Source: RHLJ01 sp048058975 (GTDB lineage Bacteria > Bacteroidota > Rhodothermia > Balneolales > Balneolaceae). From it: 64,000 nucleotides of DNA. The stretch is taken from positions 1 to 64,000 of the forward strand of contig JBLLNP010000023.1 in assembly GCA_048058975.1 (NCBI GenBank). The letters are read 5' to 3'. The position numbers were made by a program, and so were the translations under genes. The notes under the pieces were generated by a model that was given only the letters and a program-made list of their open reading frames with translations, was not told the origin of the DNA and did not search any database. Below, one piece after another: positions 43,962 to 52,353 of the stretch; position 1 is the stretch's first letter; every line of letters starts with the position of its first letter.

Positions 43962-44534
43962 ATGAAAAAAGGTAAACTCATAATATTAGCTGCTCCCAGC
44001 GGAAGTGGAAAATCAACAATAGCTAACATGTTATTTGATGATTTTGAAAACCTCAAATTTTCGGTTTCTGCCACTACCAGATCTCCTCGTACAGGAGAAG
44101 AAAACGGAGTGCATTACAACTTTTTAAGTAAAGAAGAGTTCCAGCAAAGAATCGATGAAAATGACTTTCTGGAATGGGAAGAATTTTACAGCGGAACCCG
44201 ATATGGAACCCTGAGATCAGAAGTTGATAAGAAGCTAAAAACAGGCTATTTTATTCTGCTTGATATCGATGTAAAAGGTGCGGTAAATGTAAAGCAATTG
44301 TACGGTGATGACTGCCTGAGCTTATTCATTCAACCACCTTCACTTAAGGTATTAAAACAGCGTTTAGAAGCCAGAGGCACTGAAAATGAACATTCTTTGG
44401 GACTAAGGCTTGAACGCGCAAGCGAAGAACTTGAATACGCTGATCGGTTTGATCAGATAATAATTAATGACGATTTAGACACCGCTTACGCACAGATTAA
44501 GCAAGCTGTGACTAAATTCATGAATCTTAAATAG
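43962..44534 (+). CDS. gmk: Guanylate kinase
   Basis: 190 residues from the ATG at 43962. The frame upstream crosses a GAG/CTC inverted repeat (TGAGGAA...TTCCTCA at about 43916-43940) and is not coding. P-loop APSGSGKST; GMP-binding SATTRSPRTGEENGVHY and EWEEFYSGTRYGT; lid around RLERASEELEYADRFD. It phosphorylates GMP to GDP. It is 5 bases upstream of rpoZ. Confidence 0.96.
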   Translation: MKKGKLIILAAPSGSGKSTIANMLFDDFENLKFSVSATTRSPRTGEENGVHYNFLSKEEFQQRIDENDFLEWEEFYSGTRYGTLRSEVDKKLKTGYFILLDIDVKGAVNVKQLYGDDCLSLFIQPPSLKVLKQRLEARGTENEHSLGLRLERASEELEYADRFDQIIINDDLDTAYAQIKQAVTKFMNLK

Positions 44535-44539
44535 AAATT

Positions 44540-44830
44540 ATGCCGATTCGTACCCTTGATATTGAAAAGCTGAAACATGAAACCGGTAACAAGTATGAGC
44601 TACTGGTAATTATGGCAAAAAGAGCACGTCAGATCGCTGCTCAAGAGAAATTAGAGCTCGATGAAAAACTTCAATACTTTGAAGGTTTTGATGATGATGA
44701 TGAGTTTTCTTTTAACGAAGAGCAAGAGCAAATCTCAAAAGCTTTTGAGAAACTTCCACATGCTGTTCAGCGAGCAGTAACTGAAATGGAAGAAGATTCT
44801 ATCTACTACCGACGTCCAGAAACTGAATAA
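44540..44830 (+). CDS. rpoZ: RNA polymerase omega subunit
   Basis: 96 residues. Omega core GNKYELLVIMAKRARQIAAQ at about 17-36, matching the RpoZ motif for clamping beta-prime. The C-terminal half is acidic (FDDDDEFSFNEEQEQ), as usual in Bacteroidota-type omega. Position between gmk and coaBC supports the call. It has 5- and 3-base gaps to its neighbours, so one transcript. Confidence 0.9.
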   Translation: MPIRTLDIEKLKHETGNKYELLVIMAKRARQIAAQEKLELDEKLQYFEGFDDDDEFSFNEEQEQISKAFEKLPHAVQRAVTEMEEDSIYYRRPETE

Positions 44831-44833
44831 AAT

Positions 44834-46027
44834 ATGCTCTCCGGTAAACGCATCATTCTGGGTGTAACCGGAGGAATTGCAGCCTATAAAGCTGTTTTTT
44901 TACTCAGAGAATTTCAAAAAGCGGGAGCCGAAGTACGAGTCACAATGACTCCTTCTGCCACCCGCTTTGTTGGTTTAGAAACTTTTGCTTCCCTTTCCGG
45001 TCATGATGTAGCCGTTGATATCTTCCCAGAAGAAGAACAAGCCACAGAGTGGACCCGCCATATAAACTGGGGCGAATGGGCTGATCTTTTTATAATCGCT
45101 CCTTGTACAGGAAACACCCTTGCGAAAATAGCGAATGGCATTTCAGACAACATGCTTACTGCCACTGTTCTTGCCGCTCGGTCTCCAATTCTCATCTGCC
45201 CCACGATGGATGGCGAGATGTACGAATCTCCATCCGTTTCGCAAAACCTTAAGAAGGTTGAGGAATTTGGATATTATATTCTTGAACCTGAATCCGGATT
45301 CCTGGCTAGTGGATTAGAAGGAAAAGGCCGACTTCCTGAGATTGAATCTATCCTGAATAAAGCCAGTGAAATCATTGGGTCTATAAAAGGGCCACTGGAA
45401 GGAAAGAAGGTAGTAGTAACTGCAGGACCCACCCGTGAGTTTATCGATCCCGTTCGTTTTATTTCAAATCCAAGCTCAGGGAAAATGGGCTTTGCGATGG
45501 CAGATGCAGCTTTAAGACTTGGTGCAGAAGTTACACTCATTCATGGGCCAGTTTCTATTCCAGTACCTGATGGAATGGTAACTCAAAGCATTACAAGTGC
45601 TGAAGATTTGTTCAAGGCTGTTCAGGCTAAAGCAGATGCCGATGTAATAATCATGGCTGCAGCCGTTTCGGATTTCACCCCAATTGAAACGTTTAATCAT
45701 AAAGTGAAAAAAGGAACAGGTGAAAGCGCCATCCACCTGAGAAGCACAGTTGATATCCTTTCCAGGTTGGGTGAACGTAAACCCGAGAATCAAACATTGA
45801 TCGGTTTTGCTATGGAAACAGAGAATCTGCTTGAGAACGCAACCTCCAAACTCAAAAAAAAGAATGCCGACTGGATTGTTGCCAATTCACTTTCCAATAC
45901 AGATACCGGGTTTGAAGCGGATACAAACCATGTGCATGTGCTGGGAAAAAATTCAACCACGGAATTTAAAGGCACGAAACAGGAAGTAGCTGAAAGAGTG
46001 TTGAAATTCATCTTCGATTCTCAGTAA
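44834..46027 (+). CDS. coaBC: Bifunctional phosphopantothenoylcysteine decarboxylase / phosphopantothenate-cysteine ligase
   Basis: 397 residues. CoaC half (1-180): FMN-binding GVTGGIAAYKA, active His76 in WTRHINWGEWADLFIIAPCTGNTLAKIANGISDN. CoaB half (about 190-397): VVVTAGPTREFIDPVRFISNPSSGKMG and AAVSDFTP. In the CoaC half the usual PxMNxxM is PTMDGEM (123-129, Asn to Asp), and the substrate-flap Cys (ACGDxGxGR in E. coli) is Ser in LASGLEGKGR. I believe both changes are typical of this lineage, but the chemistry must differ in detail. Coenzyme A biosynthesis, cytoplasm. Confidence 0.95.
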   Translation: MLSGKRIILGVTGGIAAYKAVFLLREFQKAGAEVRVTMTPSATRFVGLETFASLSGHDVAVDIFPEEEQATEWTRHINWGEWADLFIIAPCTGNTLAKIANGISDNMLTATVLAARSPILICPTMDGEMYESPSVSQNLKKVEEFGYYILEPESGFLASGLEGKGRLPEIESILNKASEIIGSIKGPLEGKKVVVTAGPTREFIDPVRFISNPSSGKMGFAMADAALRLGAEVTLIHGPVSIPVPDGMVTQSITSAEDLFKAVQAKADADVIIMAAAVSDFTPIETFNHKVKKGTGESAIHLRSTVDILSRLGERKPENQTLIGFAMETENLLENATSKLKKKNADWIVANSLSNTDTGFEADTNHVHVLGKNSTTEFKGTKQEVAERVLKFIFDSQ

Positions 46028-46036
46028 CATCCTTAC

Positions 46037-46456
46037 ATGAAATCCGGAAAAAAAATAATCGCTGCTTTACTACTGGTTGCATGTATTCTAAGCGGAATCA
46101 TACTGGCATATACTCCTTCTTTCGTTTCAAATAAAATAACTGCCGGCTCTGAACTGGATTCCATCATTCAGCTTACTTTTGATGAAGCAGGGGTTCTTAA
46201 AAACCAGGTTCGGGTTTACAATGTTGAACTTGATTCCAGTTTTGCCAGAAAAGTTTACCGGGTTCGTGTTCCATCATCATTTTCAAAAACTTCTTTTCAT
46301 TTAGATTTACACCAGCGATTATATCCTTTTGGTATTACCACTCCAAGCCGGGTTGTTTTCCCTGAACGGGACATGAACATTTATATCGAACATGAAGGCA
46401 CTATCTTTCGAACTATCCGATTGATTACCGATGATTCTAACCCAAATGAAGAATAA
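46037..46456 (+). CDS. Hypothetical single-TM protein
   Basis: 139 residues. One N-terminal TM or uncleaved signal (IIAALLLVACILSGIILAY), then a beta-rich extracytoplasmic domain (ITAGSELDSIIQLTFDEAG, RVYRVRVPSSFSKTSFHLDLHQRL). It begins 9 bases after coaBC and ends exactly at the next ATG, so it is in the same transcript. I recognise no family. Confidence 0.65.
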   Translation: MKSGKKIIAALLLVACILSGIILAYTPSFVSNKITAGSELDSIIQLTFDEAGVLKNQVRVYNVELDSSFARKVYRVRVPSSFSKTSFHLDLHQRLYPFGITTPSRVVFPERDMNIYIEHEGTIFRTIRLITDDSNPNEE

Positions 46457-47308
46457 ATGGCTGAAGGAAATGCTTTACTGAAACGATTTAAGTTGAAAGA
46501 GTTTCCTCAACCGGAAATCCTGCATACTAAATACCCAATGTTTCTATGTCACGGTTTTGGAGCTATCGGATCTCTGGTAAAACCTTCTCCTCTTCACGAT
46601 CCCTGTATGTTAATGAGAGAGCATGGAATCCCAGCTTTTGCACCAAACGTGGTTCCTTACGCTTCTATTGAAACAAGAGCAAGAAACTGGGTTCGGCTAA
46701 TCAATCAGGTGTGCGATGAGCATGGTTATGAAAAAGTAAACGTAATTGCTCATAGCATGGGTGGACTGGACATGCGTCATGCGCTCTCACACCTTGGAAT
46801 TGAAAAAAGGGTTGCTACTTTAACAACCCTTGCAACTCCACATAGAGGAACTTATCTGGCTGATTTAATCCTCAAAACACCGGAAGTGATTACTGAGAAA
46901 CTGAGTGATGTGGTCGATTGGTTTGGAGACAGCGTTTACCCACGAGAGAAAAGCGAAGTGTTGAGCTCTGTGGAACAGCTTTGTCAGGGATATATTCAAA
47001 ACGAATTTAATCCTGAAAACCCTGACCTGGATGGATTTCCTTATTTCTCTTACAGTGCCGCCATCGGAAAAGGAACCAATTATTCCCTGAACCCGGTCTT
47101 TCTGTTCCAGAATACTCAGATTTTCTCCCATGAAAACATTAACGATTCTTTTGTTTCGGTGGAGAGCGCCAAATGGGGAACACACCTAGGTACCATCGCT
47201 CTTTCTCACATGAACCAAATCAACGTGCAGGTTGGCAAAGAAGCCAAACCCCGATACTACGATTTCTGGATTGGAGCGGTTAAGAGATTAGCTGAGATGG
47301 GGTTTTAA
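46457..47308 (+). CDS. Triacylglycerol lipase-like alpha/beta hydrolase
   Basis: 283 residues, no signal peptide. The oxyanion region MFLCHGFGAIG and the nucleophile elbow AHSMGG (Ser near residue 99) define a lipase-type hydrolase. TLATPHRGTYLADLI after the elbow and a late His in SHMNQIN fit the bacterial lipase/EstA group; the acid residue is not assigned. The start codon touches the preceding stop (TAAATG). Substrate unknown. Confidence 0.85.
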   Translation: MAEGNALLKRFKLKEFPQPEILHTKYPMFLCHGFGAIGSLVKPSPLHDPCMLMREHGIPAFAPNVVPYASIETRARNWVRLINQVCDEHGYEKVNVIAHSMGGLDMRHALSHLGIEKRVATLTTLATPHRGTYLADLILKTPEVITEKLSDVVDWFGDSVYPREKSEVLSSVEQLCQGYIQNEFNPENPDLDGFPYFSYSAAIGKGTNYSLNPVFLFQNTQIFSHENINDSFVSVESAKWGTHLGTIALSHMNQINVQVGKEAKPRYYDFWIGAVKRLAEMGF

Positions 47309-47324
47309 GTCTAATGAATTTATT

Positions 47325-47441
47325 CCTCCCTTGAGGGAGGTGACTTCTGTTCGATTAGAACAGGAGTCGGAGGGTGTTAATACTGCTTTAAATTAAAAAA
47401 CGGACACCCCTCCCGCCTTCGGCGTACTCCCCTTAAGGGGA
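47325..47441. repeat. Cluster of palindromic repeats in a 302-base intergenic region
   Basis: Four perfect small hairpins: CCTCCCT/AGGGAGG (47325-47340), CTGTTC/GAACAG (47347-47363), CGCC/GGCG (47414-47424) and TCCCCTTAAGGGGA (47428-47441). The gap from 47309 to 47610 holds these repeats, then the ppa promoter; no gene is seen. The CCTCCC...CCCCTTAAGGGG layout is a common intergenic repeat design in Bacteroidota genomes. Confidence 0.8.
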
Positions 47442-47542
47442 GACTTCTTCAGCCATTTCGACTCCAACAAGAAGATGAGAAAACTACAGAGATACATTGA
47501 AAGCTTTTTTAGAATTCTCGGATCAAATTGACAAACTATTCA

Positions 47543-47573
47543 TTGAATGCCACAGGCAATAAGGTTATTTTTG
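47543..47573 (+). promoter_or_regulatory. Bacteroidota-type promoter of ppa
   Basis: TTG (47543-47545), 20-base spacer, TATTTTTG (47566-47573), an exact match to the TAnnTTTG -7 element. The expected transcription start is near 47579, giving a leader of about 30 bases to the ppa ATG at 47611. Confidence 0.7.
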
Positions 47574-47610
47574 GCACTCACTATCACACTCATTTTTAGA
47601 ATCTTATTGA

Positions 47611-48174
47611 ATGAAGTTCAATCCATGGCATCACGTTCATTATGGTGATCATGCTCCTATTATTGTTAAAGGAATCATAGAAATTCCAAAAAACTGCCGA
47701 GCTAAATACGAACTGGATAAAGAATCAGGAATGTTGTTGATGGATCGGGTTCTCTACTCTTCCATTAACTATCCTGCTAATTATGGGTTTATCCCTCGCA
47801 CGTATTGTGATGACAAAGATCCGCTGGATATTCTCATTCTTTCTCAGATTGAAATTGTTCCTATGTGTCAGGTTGAAGCAAAGGTAATCGGAGTAATGCG
47901 GATGTTGGATGGCAATGAGATGGATGATAAAATCATCGCCGTAGCCTATAACGATATGAGTGTGAATCACTACGATGATATCCGTGACCTTCCAAAACAC
48001 TCTCTAAGAGAACTCAGGAGTTTCTTCGAAGACTATAAAAAGCTGGAAAATAAATCGGTGCTTGTAGAAGACTTCCAGGGAAAAGAAGTAGCTCAGGAAG
48101 TAGTTCGGCAGGCTATTGAGGATTACCAGGAGCTTTTCAAGAAAAAGCCGAAAGCGGAAGCAAAGGCAGAGTAG
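47611..48174 (+). CDS. ppa: Inorganic pyrophosphatase (family I)
   Basis: 187 residues. Family I marks: KYELDKESGMLLMDRVLYSSINYPANYGFIPRT, then DDKDPLDILIL (the DxDPxD metal site) and DDKIIAVAYND. Cytoplasmic hydrolysis of PPi to phosphate pulls biosynthetic reactions forward. The C-terminus is a Lys/Ala/Glu tail (KKKPKAEAKAE). Convergent with surE, with only 2 bases between the stops. Confidence 0.97.
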   Translation: MKFNPWHHVHYGDHAPIIVKGIIEIPKNCRAKYELDKESGMLLMDRVLYSSINYPANYGFIPRTYCDDKDPLDILILSQIEIVPMCQVEAKVIGVMRMLDGNEMDDKIIAVAYNDMSVNHYDDIRDLPKHSLRELRSFFEDYKKLENKSVLVEDFQGKEVAQEVVRQAIEDYQELFKKKPKAEAKAE

Positions 48175-48176
48175 GT

Positions 48177-48941
48177 TTAAAAATCCTCTTCCCCAAGCTT
48201 CCTGAGTAAATCGTAGTCGGTAAGGTCATACTGAACGGGAGTTACCGCTGCAAAGCCTTCATTCAGAATATGGATGTCTGCATCATTGCCGTCATCCAAA
48301 AGTTCGAATTTTCCCGTTAGCCAGTAATAAGGTCGATTAAATGGATCTTTACGTCCTTCGTATTCTTCCACATAGCGGCTATCGGCCATTCGCGCCCATT
48401 TGATTCCTTTAAATGAACCTGAAGGAGCGTTCACATTCATGGTTACTCCTTTAGGAAGACCTTTTTCGAGTACAAACTTAATCACTCTTCTTGCCGCCTC
48501 TACACACGCAGTAAGATCAGCTTCTTCGTCATAATCGGTACAACTTACCGCGATGGATGGATACCCCAACACTGTACCTTCAGTGGCGGCACTAACCGTT
48601 CCGGAATAGAGAATATTGATTCCGGCATTACTTCCGTGATTGATTCCACTCAAAACCAGATCCGGTTTTATTTCCAAAAGTTGATCGTGAGCAAGTTTCA
48701 CACAATCAGCAGGGGTTCCATTAATGGCGAAGCCTTTAAACTGGTCGGCTATTTTAATTTTTTGAGACCGTAGCGGAGTTTCAATAGTAATGGCATGTCC
48801 CACGGCACTTTGTTGCCTATCCGGGGCTACGATCACTACTTCCCCAAATTCGGAAGCTACTTTGGCCAGTGCTTTAATGCCATTTGAATAAATCCCATCG
48901 TCGTTACTAACCAGAATTAAAGGTTTTTTTGAATTGCTCAT
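48177..48941 (-). CDS. surE: 5'/3'-nucleotidase SurE
   Basis: 254 residues. The metal-binding NDDGIYSNGI (Asp14, Asp15) motif, then SAVGHAITI, GTPADCVKLA and SGINHGSNAGINILYSGTVSAATEG define SurE. It dephosphorylates nucleoside monophosphates and short polyphosphate. Its ATG overlaps the panB stop by one base (TAATG), so it is the end of a fabZ-panB-surE set. Confidence 0.97.
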   Translation of the reverse strand: MSNSKKPLILVSNDDGIYSNGIKALAKVASEFGEVVIVAPDRQQSAVGHAITIETPLRSQKIKIADQFKGFAINGTPADCVKLAHDQLLEIKPDLVLSGINHGSNAGINILYSGTVSAATEGTVLGYPSIAVSCTDYDEEADLTACVEAARRVIKFVLEKGLPKGVTMNVNAPSGSFKGIKWARMADSRYVEEYEGRKDPFNRPYYWLTGKFELLDDGNDADIHILNEGFAAVTPVQYDLTDYDLLRKLGEEDF

Positions 48942-49771
48942 TAACCCCCGTATTGCTCTTTTGAATTTGGAAAATCTTTATTCTTAACGTCTTTTATATA
49001 ATTCTGAACTGCATCTGTCATTACAGTATGAACATCTGCATAACGCCTAAGGAAACGCGGACTGAAATCCTTGTTCATCCCCAGCATATCATGAATTACC
49101 AAAACCTGTCCATCGCATCCGGCACCTGCTCCGATACCAATAGTAGGAATAGAGAGTTCTTTTGAAACTTTTTCGGCTAGAATGGCAGGAATTTTTTCAA
49201 GTACAATCGAAAAACAACCTGCCTCTTCTAGCAATTTTGCATCCTCAATCAAAGCTTCTGCTTCCATCTCATCCTGCGCCCTAACCTTGTAGGTTCCAAA
49301 CTTATAAATACTTTGTGGAGTAAGACCAAGGTGCCCCATTACCGGAATTCCGGCATCTACAATTTTAGCTATTGTAGAAACGATGGTTTTCCCTCCTTCC
49401 ATCTTTACTGCGTGCGCTCCTGCTTCCTTCATCATCCTTCCTGAAGAAATCAACGCTTCTTTGGGAGTGACCTGATAGCTCATAAAGGGTAAATCAGCAA
49501 TCACTAAAGCTCTATCTACTCCACGAACCACACAGGACGTATGATAAATCATATTCTCCAAAGTGATAGGAACCGTAGTTTCAAAACCCGCCATCACATT
49601 ACTCGCGGAGTCTCCCACAAGAATAATATCAATCCCGGCCTGATCTATGATTTGAGCCATTGTATAATCGTAAGCGGTAAGCATAGAGATTTTCTCTCCA
49701 TTCCGCTTCATATCCACTACGGTTTGGGTAGTAATTTTAGCAGGGCGATTTGATCCGGTTTGTGTACTCAT
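48941..49771 (-). CDS. panB: 3-methyl-2-oxobutanoate hydroxymethyltransferase
   Basis: 276 residues, TIM barrel. Signatures: MLTAYDYTMAQIIDQAGIDIILVGDSASNVM (Mg ligand Asp), KMEGG, PVMGHLGLTPQS, and IGIGAGAGCDGQVLVIHDMLG. It makes ketopantoate from alpha-ketoisovalerate in the pantothenate pathway, linking with coaBC elsewhere in the window. It overlaps fabZ upstream and surE downstream by one base each. Confidence 0.97.
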   Translation of the reverse strand: MSTQTGSNRPAKITTQTVVDMKRNGEKISMLTAYDYTMAQIIDQAGIDIILVGDSASNVMAGFETTVPITLENMIYHTSCVVRGVDRALVIADLPFMSYQVTPKEALISSGRMMKEAGAHAVKMEGGKTIVSTIAKIVDAGIPVMGHLGLTPQSIYKFGTYKVRAQDEMEAEALIEDAKLLEEAGCFSIVLEKIPAILAEKVSKELSIPTIGIGAGAGCDGQVLVIHDMLGMNKDFSPRFLRRYADVHTVMTDAVQNYIKDVKNKDFPNSKEQYGG

Positions 49772-50202
49772 TATCCCTCTCTGGGAACAATTGCTGCTGA
49801 GGCTTCCAATTCACAAGCTACTTCTCCATCAACTGTAGCTTTCCCTATCATAGTAACAAAATTGCGGCGCATGGTGCCAAGTTCAACCTCAAGAACTAAC
49901 TGATCTCCCGGTACTACCTGTCTTCTGAATTTACATTTATTGATTCCCGTAAATACCATAAGCTGAGTTTCAGGATCAGCTTTTTTAGTCATAAGCATAA
50001 TGGCTCCGGTTTGAGCTAAGGCCTCAACCTGAAGAACACCAGGCATAATAGGCTGACCGGGAAAATGTCCATTAAAAAACTCTTCGTTTGCCGTCACATT
50101 TTTTATGGCTTTGATGCTTTCTTCACCCATTTCCACCACTCTGTCAACTAATAAAAAAGGATAGCGGTGAGGGATTACTTTCTTAATTTCTTCTATTAAC
50201 AT
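49771..50202 (-). CDS. fabZ: 3-hydroxyacyl-ACP dehydratase FabZ
   Basis: 143 residues, hot-dog fold. Catalytic His and Glu lie in NGHFPGQPIMPGVLQVEALAQ; the N-terminal HRYPFLLVDRV is diagnostic. It dehydrates beta-hydroxyacyl-ACP in fatty-acid elongation. It is a stand-alone FabZ, unlike the LpxC-FabZ fusion of many Bacteroidota, which favours a Balneolota-type assignment (inference). It overlaps panB by one base. Confidence 0.95.
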   Translation of the reverse strand: MLIEEIKKVIPHRYPFLLVDRVVEMGEESIKAIKNVTANEEFFNGHFPGQPIMPGVLQVEALAQTGAIMLMTKKADPETQLMVFTGINKCKFRRQVVPGDQLVLEVELGTMRRNFVTMIGKATVDGEVACELEASAAIVPREG

Positions 50203-50238
50203 ATATCTGATTTATTAATTTAGCGGCGGAATATACAA

Positions 50239-50928
50239 TTATTCGACTACTCCCACATAAACGTAGGCTATTCCACCTGTAAGTTTCTCGCTCCAGGTAT
50301 CTTTAAAGCAATCCGCTTGTTCCATCAGCATAATAAATTTCTTACCTGCAGGAAATGTGGCGCTTGTTCGTGGAAGATACGTATAAGCCTCCCGGTTTCC
50401 GGTAAGGAGTCCCCCTACTGTTGGCATTATATACTGGCTGTATAAGTTGTACGGATACTTGAGTACACCTTTTGGCTGACCGAATTCGAGAACTACTACA
50501 CGGCCTCCCGGCTTAACAACCCTGGACATTTCTTTTAGAGCTACCACAGGATCATCCACATTCCGGATTCCAAAAGCGATACTGGCAATATCAAAGCGAC
50601 TATCTTCGTAGGGAAGATTCATAGCATCTGCGACTTCAAAATCTATTTTAAGCCCTTTTTTGGCGGCTTTCCCTGGCGCTGGCTCAATCATTGGAGCACA
50701 AAAGTCGGTTCCCAGAACATATCCTTCTTCTCCAACGGCCTTTTTAAATTCAATGGCTAAATCGCCGGTACCTGTAGCACAGTCGAGCACATGATCGCCT
50801 GTTTTTGCTCCACTTTCCTGGATGGCTTTAGTGCGCCATGCATGATGCACTCCAAACGAAAGTACCGTATTTACCCGATCGTAATCTTCCGCGATATCCG
50901 CGAACATCGACCTAACTTTTTCACTCAT
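50239..50928 (-). CDS. ubiE: Demethylmenaquinone methyltransferase (UbiE/MenG)
   Basis: 229 residues. SAM motif I VLDCATGTGDLA, then ADAMNLPYEDSRFDIASIAFGIRNVDD, the UbiE/COQ5 signature, and RVVKPGGRVVVLEFGQP. It methylates demethylmenaquinone as the last step of menaquinone synthesis, consistent with menH and menB at the left end and no sign of ubiquinone genes. Probably transcribed with fabZ-panB-surE, 36 bases upstream of fabZ. Confidence 0.95.
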   Translation of the reverse strand: MSEKVRSMFADIAEDYDRVNTVLSFGVHHAWRTKAIQESGAKTGDHVLDCATGTGDLAIEFKKAVGEEGYVLGTDFCAPMIEPAPGKAAKKGLKIDFEVADAMNLPYEDSRFDIASIAFGIRNVDDPVVALKEMSRVVKPGGRVVVLEFGQPKGVLKYPYNLYSQYIMPTVGGLLTGNREAYTYLPRTSATFPAGKKFIMLMEQADCFKDTWSEKLTGGIAYVYVGVVE

Positions 50929-51021
50929 ACCAAAACCTGATTTTTTTGTAACTCCAAAAACTGATCATTTTTCAAAAGCAGATGAAAGATACGATTTCTG
51001 AAAAGCAGAGACCTGAAATCT

Positions 51022-51648
51022 TTACACATTTAAAGCTACAGAAGAAAGATGATCTATTTTGTTCAACTCAACGGCTTCGAAGCCCGAACCATTCCAGATA
51101 AGATGATTTATGGATCCGTTTTGATGTTTTATGAGATGCATATTTTTCAATCCTTTTCCCAAAAACTCAGAAAGCAGAATCCTGATCAAACGTCCGTGCA
51201 GTACGAAAGCGATATACTCTTCTTCAGATGAGCTCAATATTTCAGCTACTTTATTTCCCGCGCGATTAAAAACCTCCCTTGGGGACTCTCCTCCAGGAAT
51301 TTGTACATCAACTTCCCCGTTCATCCACTTTTCATTCACTTCATGAATTTGTGCCTTTACATCATTGAAATAACAGCCTTCCAGTTCCCCGAAACCCATT
51401 TCGTCTAGCTCACTGTATTGCTCCACCATTGCCCCGGTTTGCTCAATCAGAGGAGCCGCAGTTTCCAATGTTCTCACCATGCTACTGGTTATTATTTTCT
51501 GAATGGGGAACTTTCCCAAAGCCTCAGCAATTGCTTCGGCTTGCTCTCTACCTGTTTCATTGATCGAAGCATCTATCCCTCTCCCTTGCAAACGATGAAT
51601 TTTATTGTTATCAGTCTCCCCGTGACGAATCATAAATACATGCTTCAA
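51022..51648 (-). CDS. Histidine phosphatase family protein
   Basis: 208 residues. The RHGET motif with the phospho-accepting His9 near the N-terminus, second His in FVLHGRLIRILLSEFL, and acid residue in the FGELEGCYF segment define the branch-1 phosphoglycerate-mutase-like fold. It could be a cobalamin-related (CobC) or sugar-phosphate phosphatase; no neighbour decides it. It is just downstream of the membrane protein gene on the same strand. Confidence 0.88.
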   Translation of the reverse strand: MKHVFMIRHGETDNNKIHRLQGRGIDASINETGREQAEAIAEALGKFPIQKIITSSMVRTLETAAPLIEQTGAMVEQYSELDEMGFGELEGCYFNDVKAQIHEVNEKWMNGEVDVQIPGGESPREVFNRAGNKVAEILSSSEEEYIAFVLHGRLIRILLSEFLGKGLKNMHLIKHQNGSINHLIWNGSGFEAVELNKIDHLSSVALNV

Positions 51649-51650
51649 AA

Positions 51651-52322
51651 CTACTTTTTCCTCGTTTTATGATAGTTAACAATTTCTATCAACCTGTTTT
51701 CCATTTCGCTTACATTCCCGGTTAAAATCCCGCTTTTCATCCCGTATCGGATCAACAACATATTCAGAATCCGATCCTGGATTTCAATACCTGATTTCCC
51801 TCTTTTACTTTGTATAAACCTAATCAAAAGGCGAAGTAATCCAACCTTGAAGAGAAAAAATAAAATCAACCCAAACCAAAGGGCATTGAATTGAACGGAT
51901 ACTCCAAAACCCGCAATAACTTCGTTAAAGGCGATTCCCATCAACAAAACAGCTGAAACCACATACACAAAACCATCGGTAGTTATTAATTTAACAATGG
52001 GGCTGGCTGCAACGCTGAGGAAAGCTCCGGTATTAAAAAACCAGATCACAAAAAAAACGATAGAGAGTAGAGCCGCAAGCCAGGGAGTAACTGACAAATA
52101 GGCCAGTAAAAAATAGACCAACAGTGATAGGCCGTCTGCGCTCTTCACCCAGGCATCTGCCTCTTTTATAATACGTTCGAGCGTGTATCTTTTTAGTAAT
52201 CCGGGGGTGTATTTTTCAATTTGTTCACTGGTAATGTGGTACCAATTACCGTCTGAGGTGGTAATACCATCCGGTAACTCCATCATTTGCCATTTGAACT
52301 CGCCGACTTTTCTTGCACTCAT
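51651..52322 (-). CDS. Hypothetical membrane protein
   Basis: 223 residues. About 75 cytoplasmic residues (MSARKVGEFKWQMMELPDG, YHITSEQIEKYTPGLLKRYTLERIIKEADAWVKS) precede four TM helices (LSLLVYFLLAYLSVTPW, LAALLSIVFFVIWFF, FVYVVSAVLLMGIAFNEVIAG, LWFGLILFFLFKVGLLRL) and a charged C-terminal tail. It sits 2 bases before the phosphatase gene and so is co-transcribed with it. No family recognised. Confidence 0.7.
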   Translation of the reverse strand: MSARKVGEFKWQMMELPDGITTSDGNWYHITSEQIEKYTPGLLKRYTLERIIKEADAWVKSADGLSLLVYFLLAYLSVTPWLAALLSIVFFVIWFFNTGAFLSVAASPIVKLITTDGFVYVVSAVLLMGIAFNEVIAGFGVSVQFNALWFGLILFFLFKVGLLRLLIRFIQSKRGKSGIEIQDRILNMLLIRYGMKSGILTGNVSEMENRLIEIVNYHKTRKK

Positions 52323-52353
52323 AGTTCAAATATATCCTTATTCGAACAATGAT

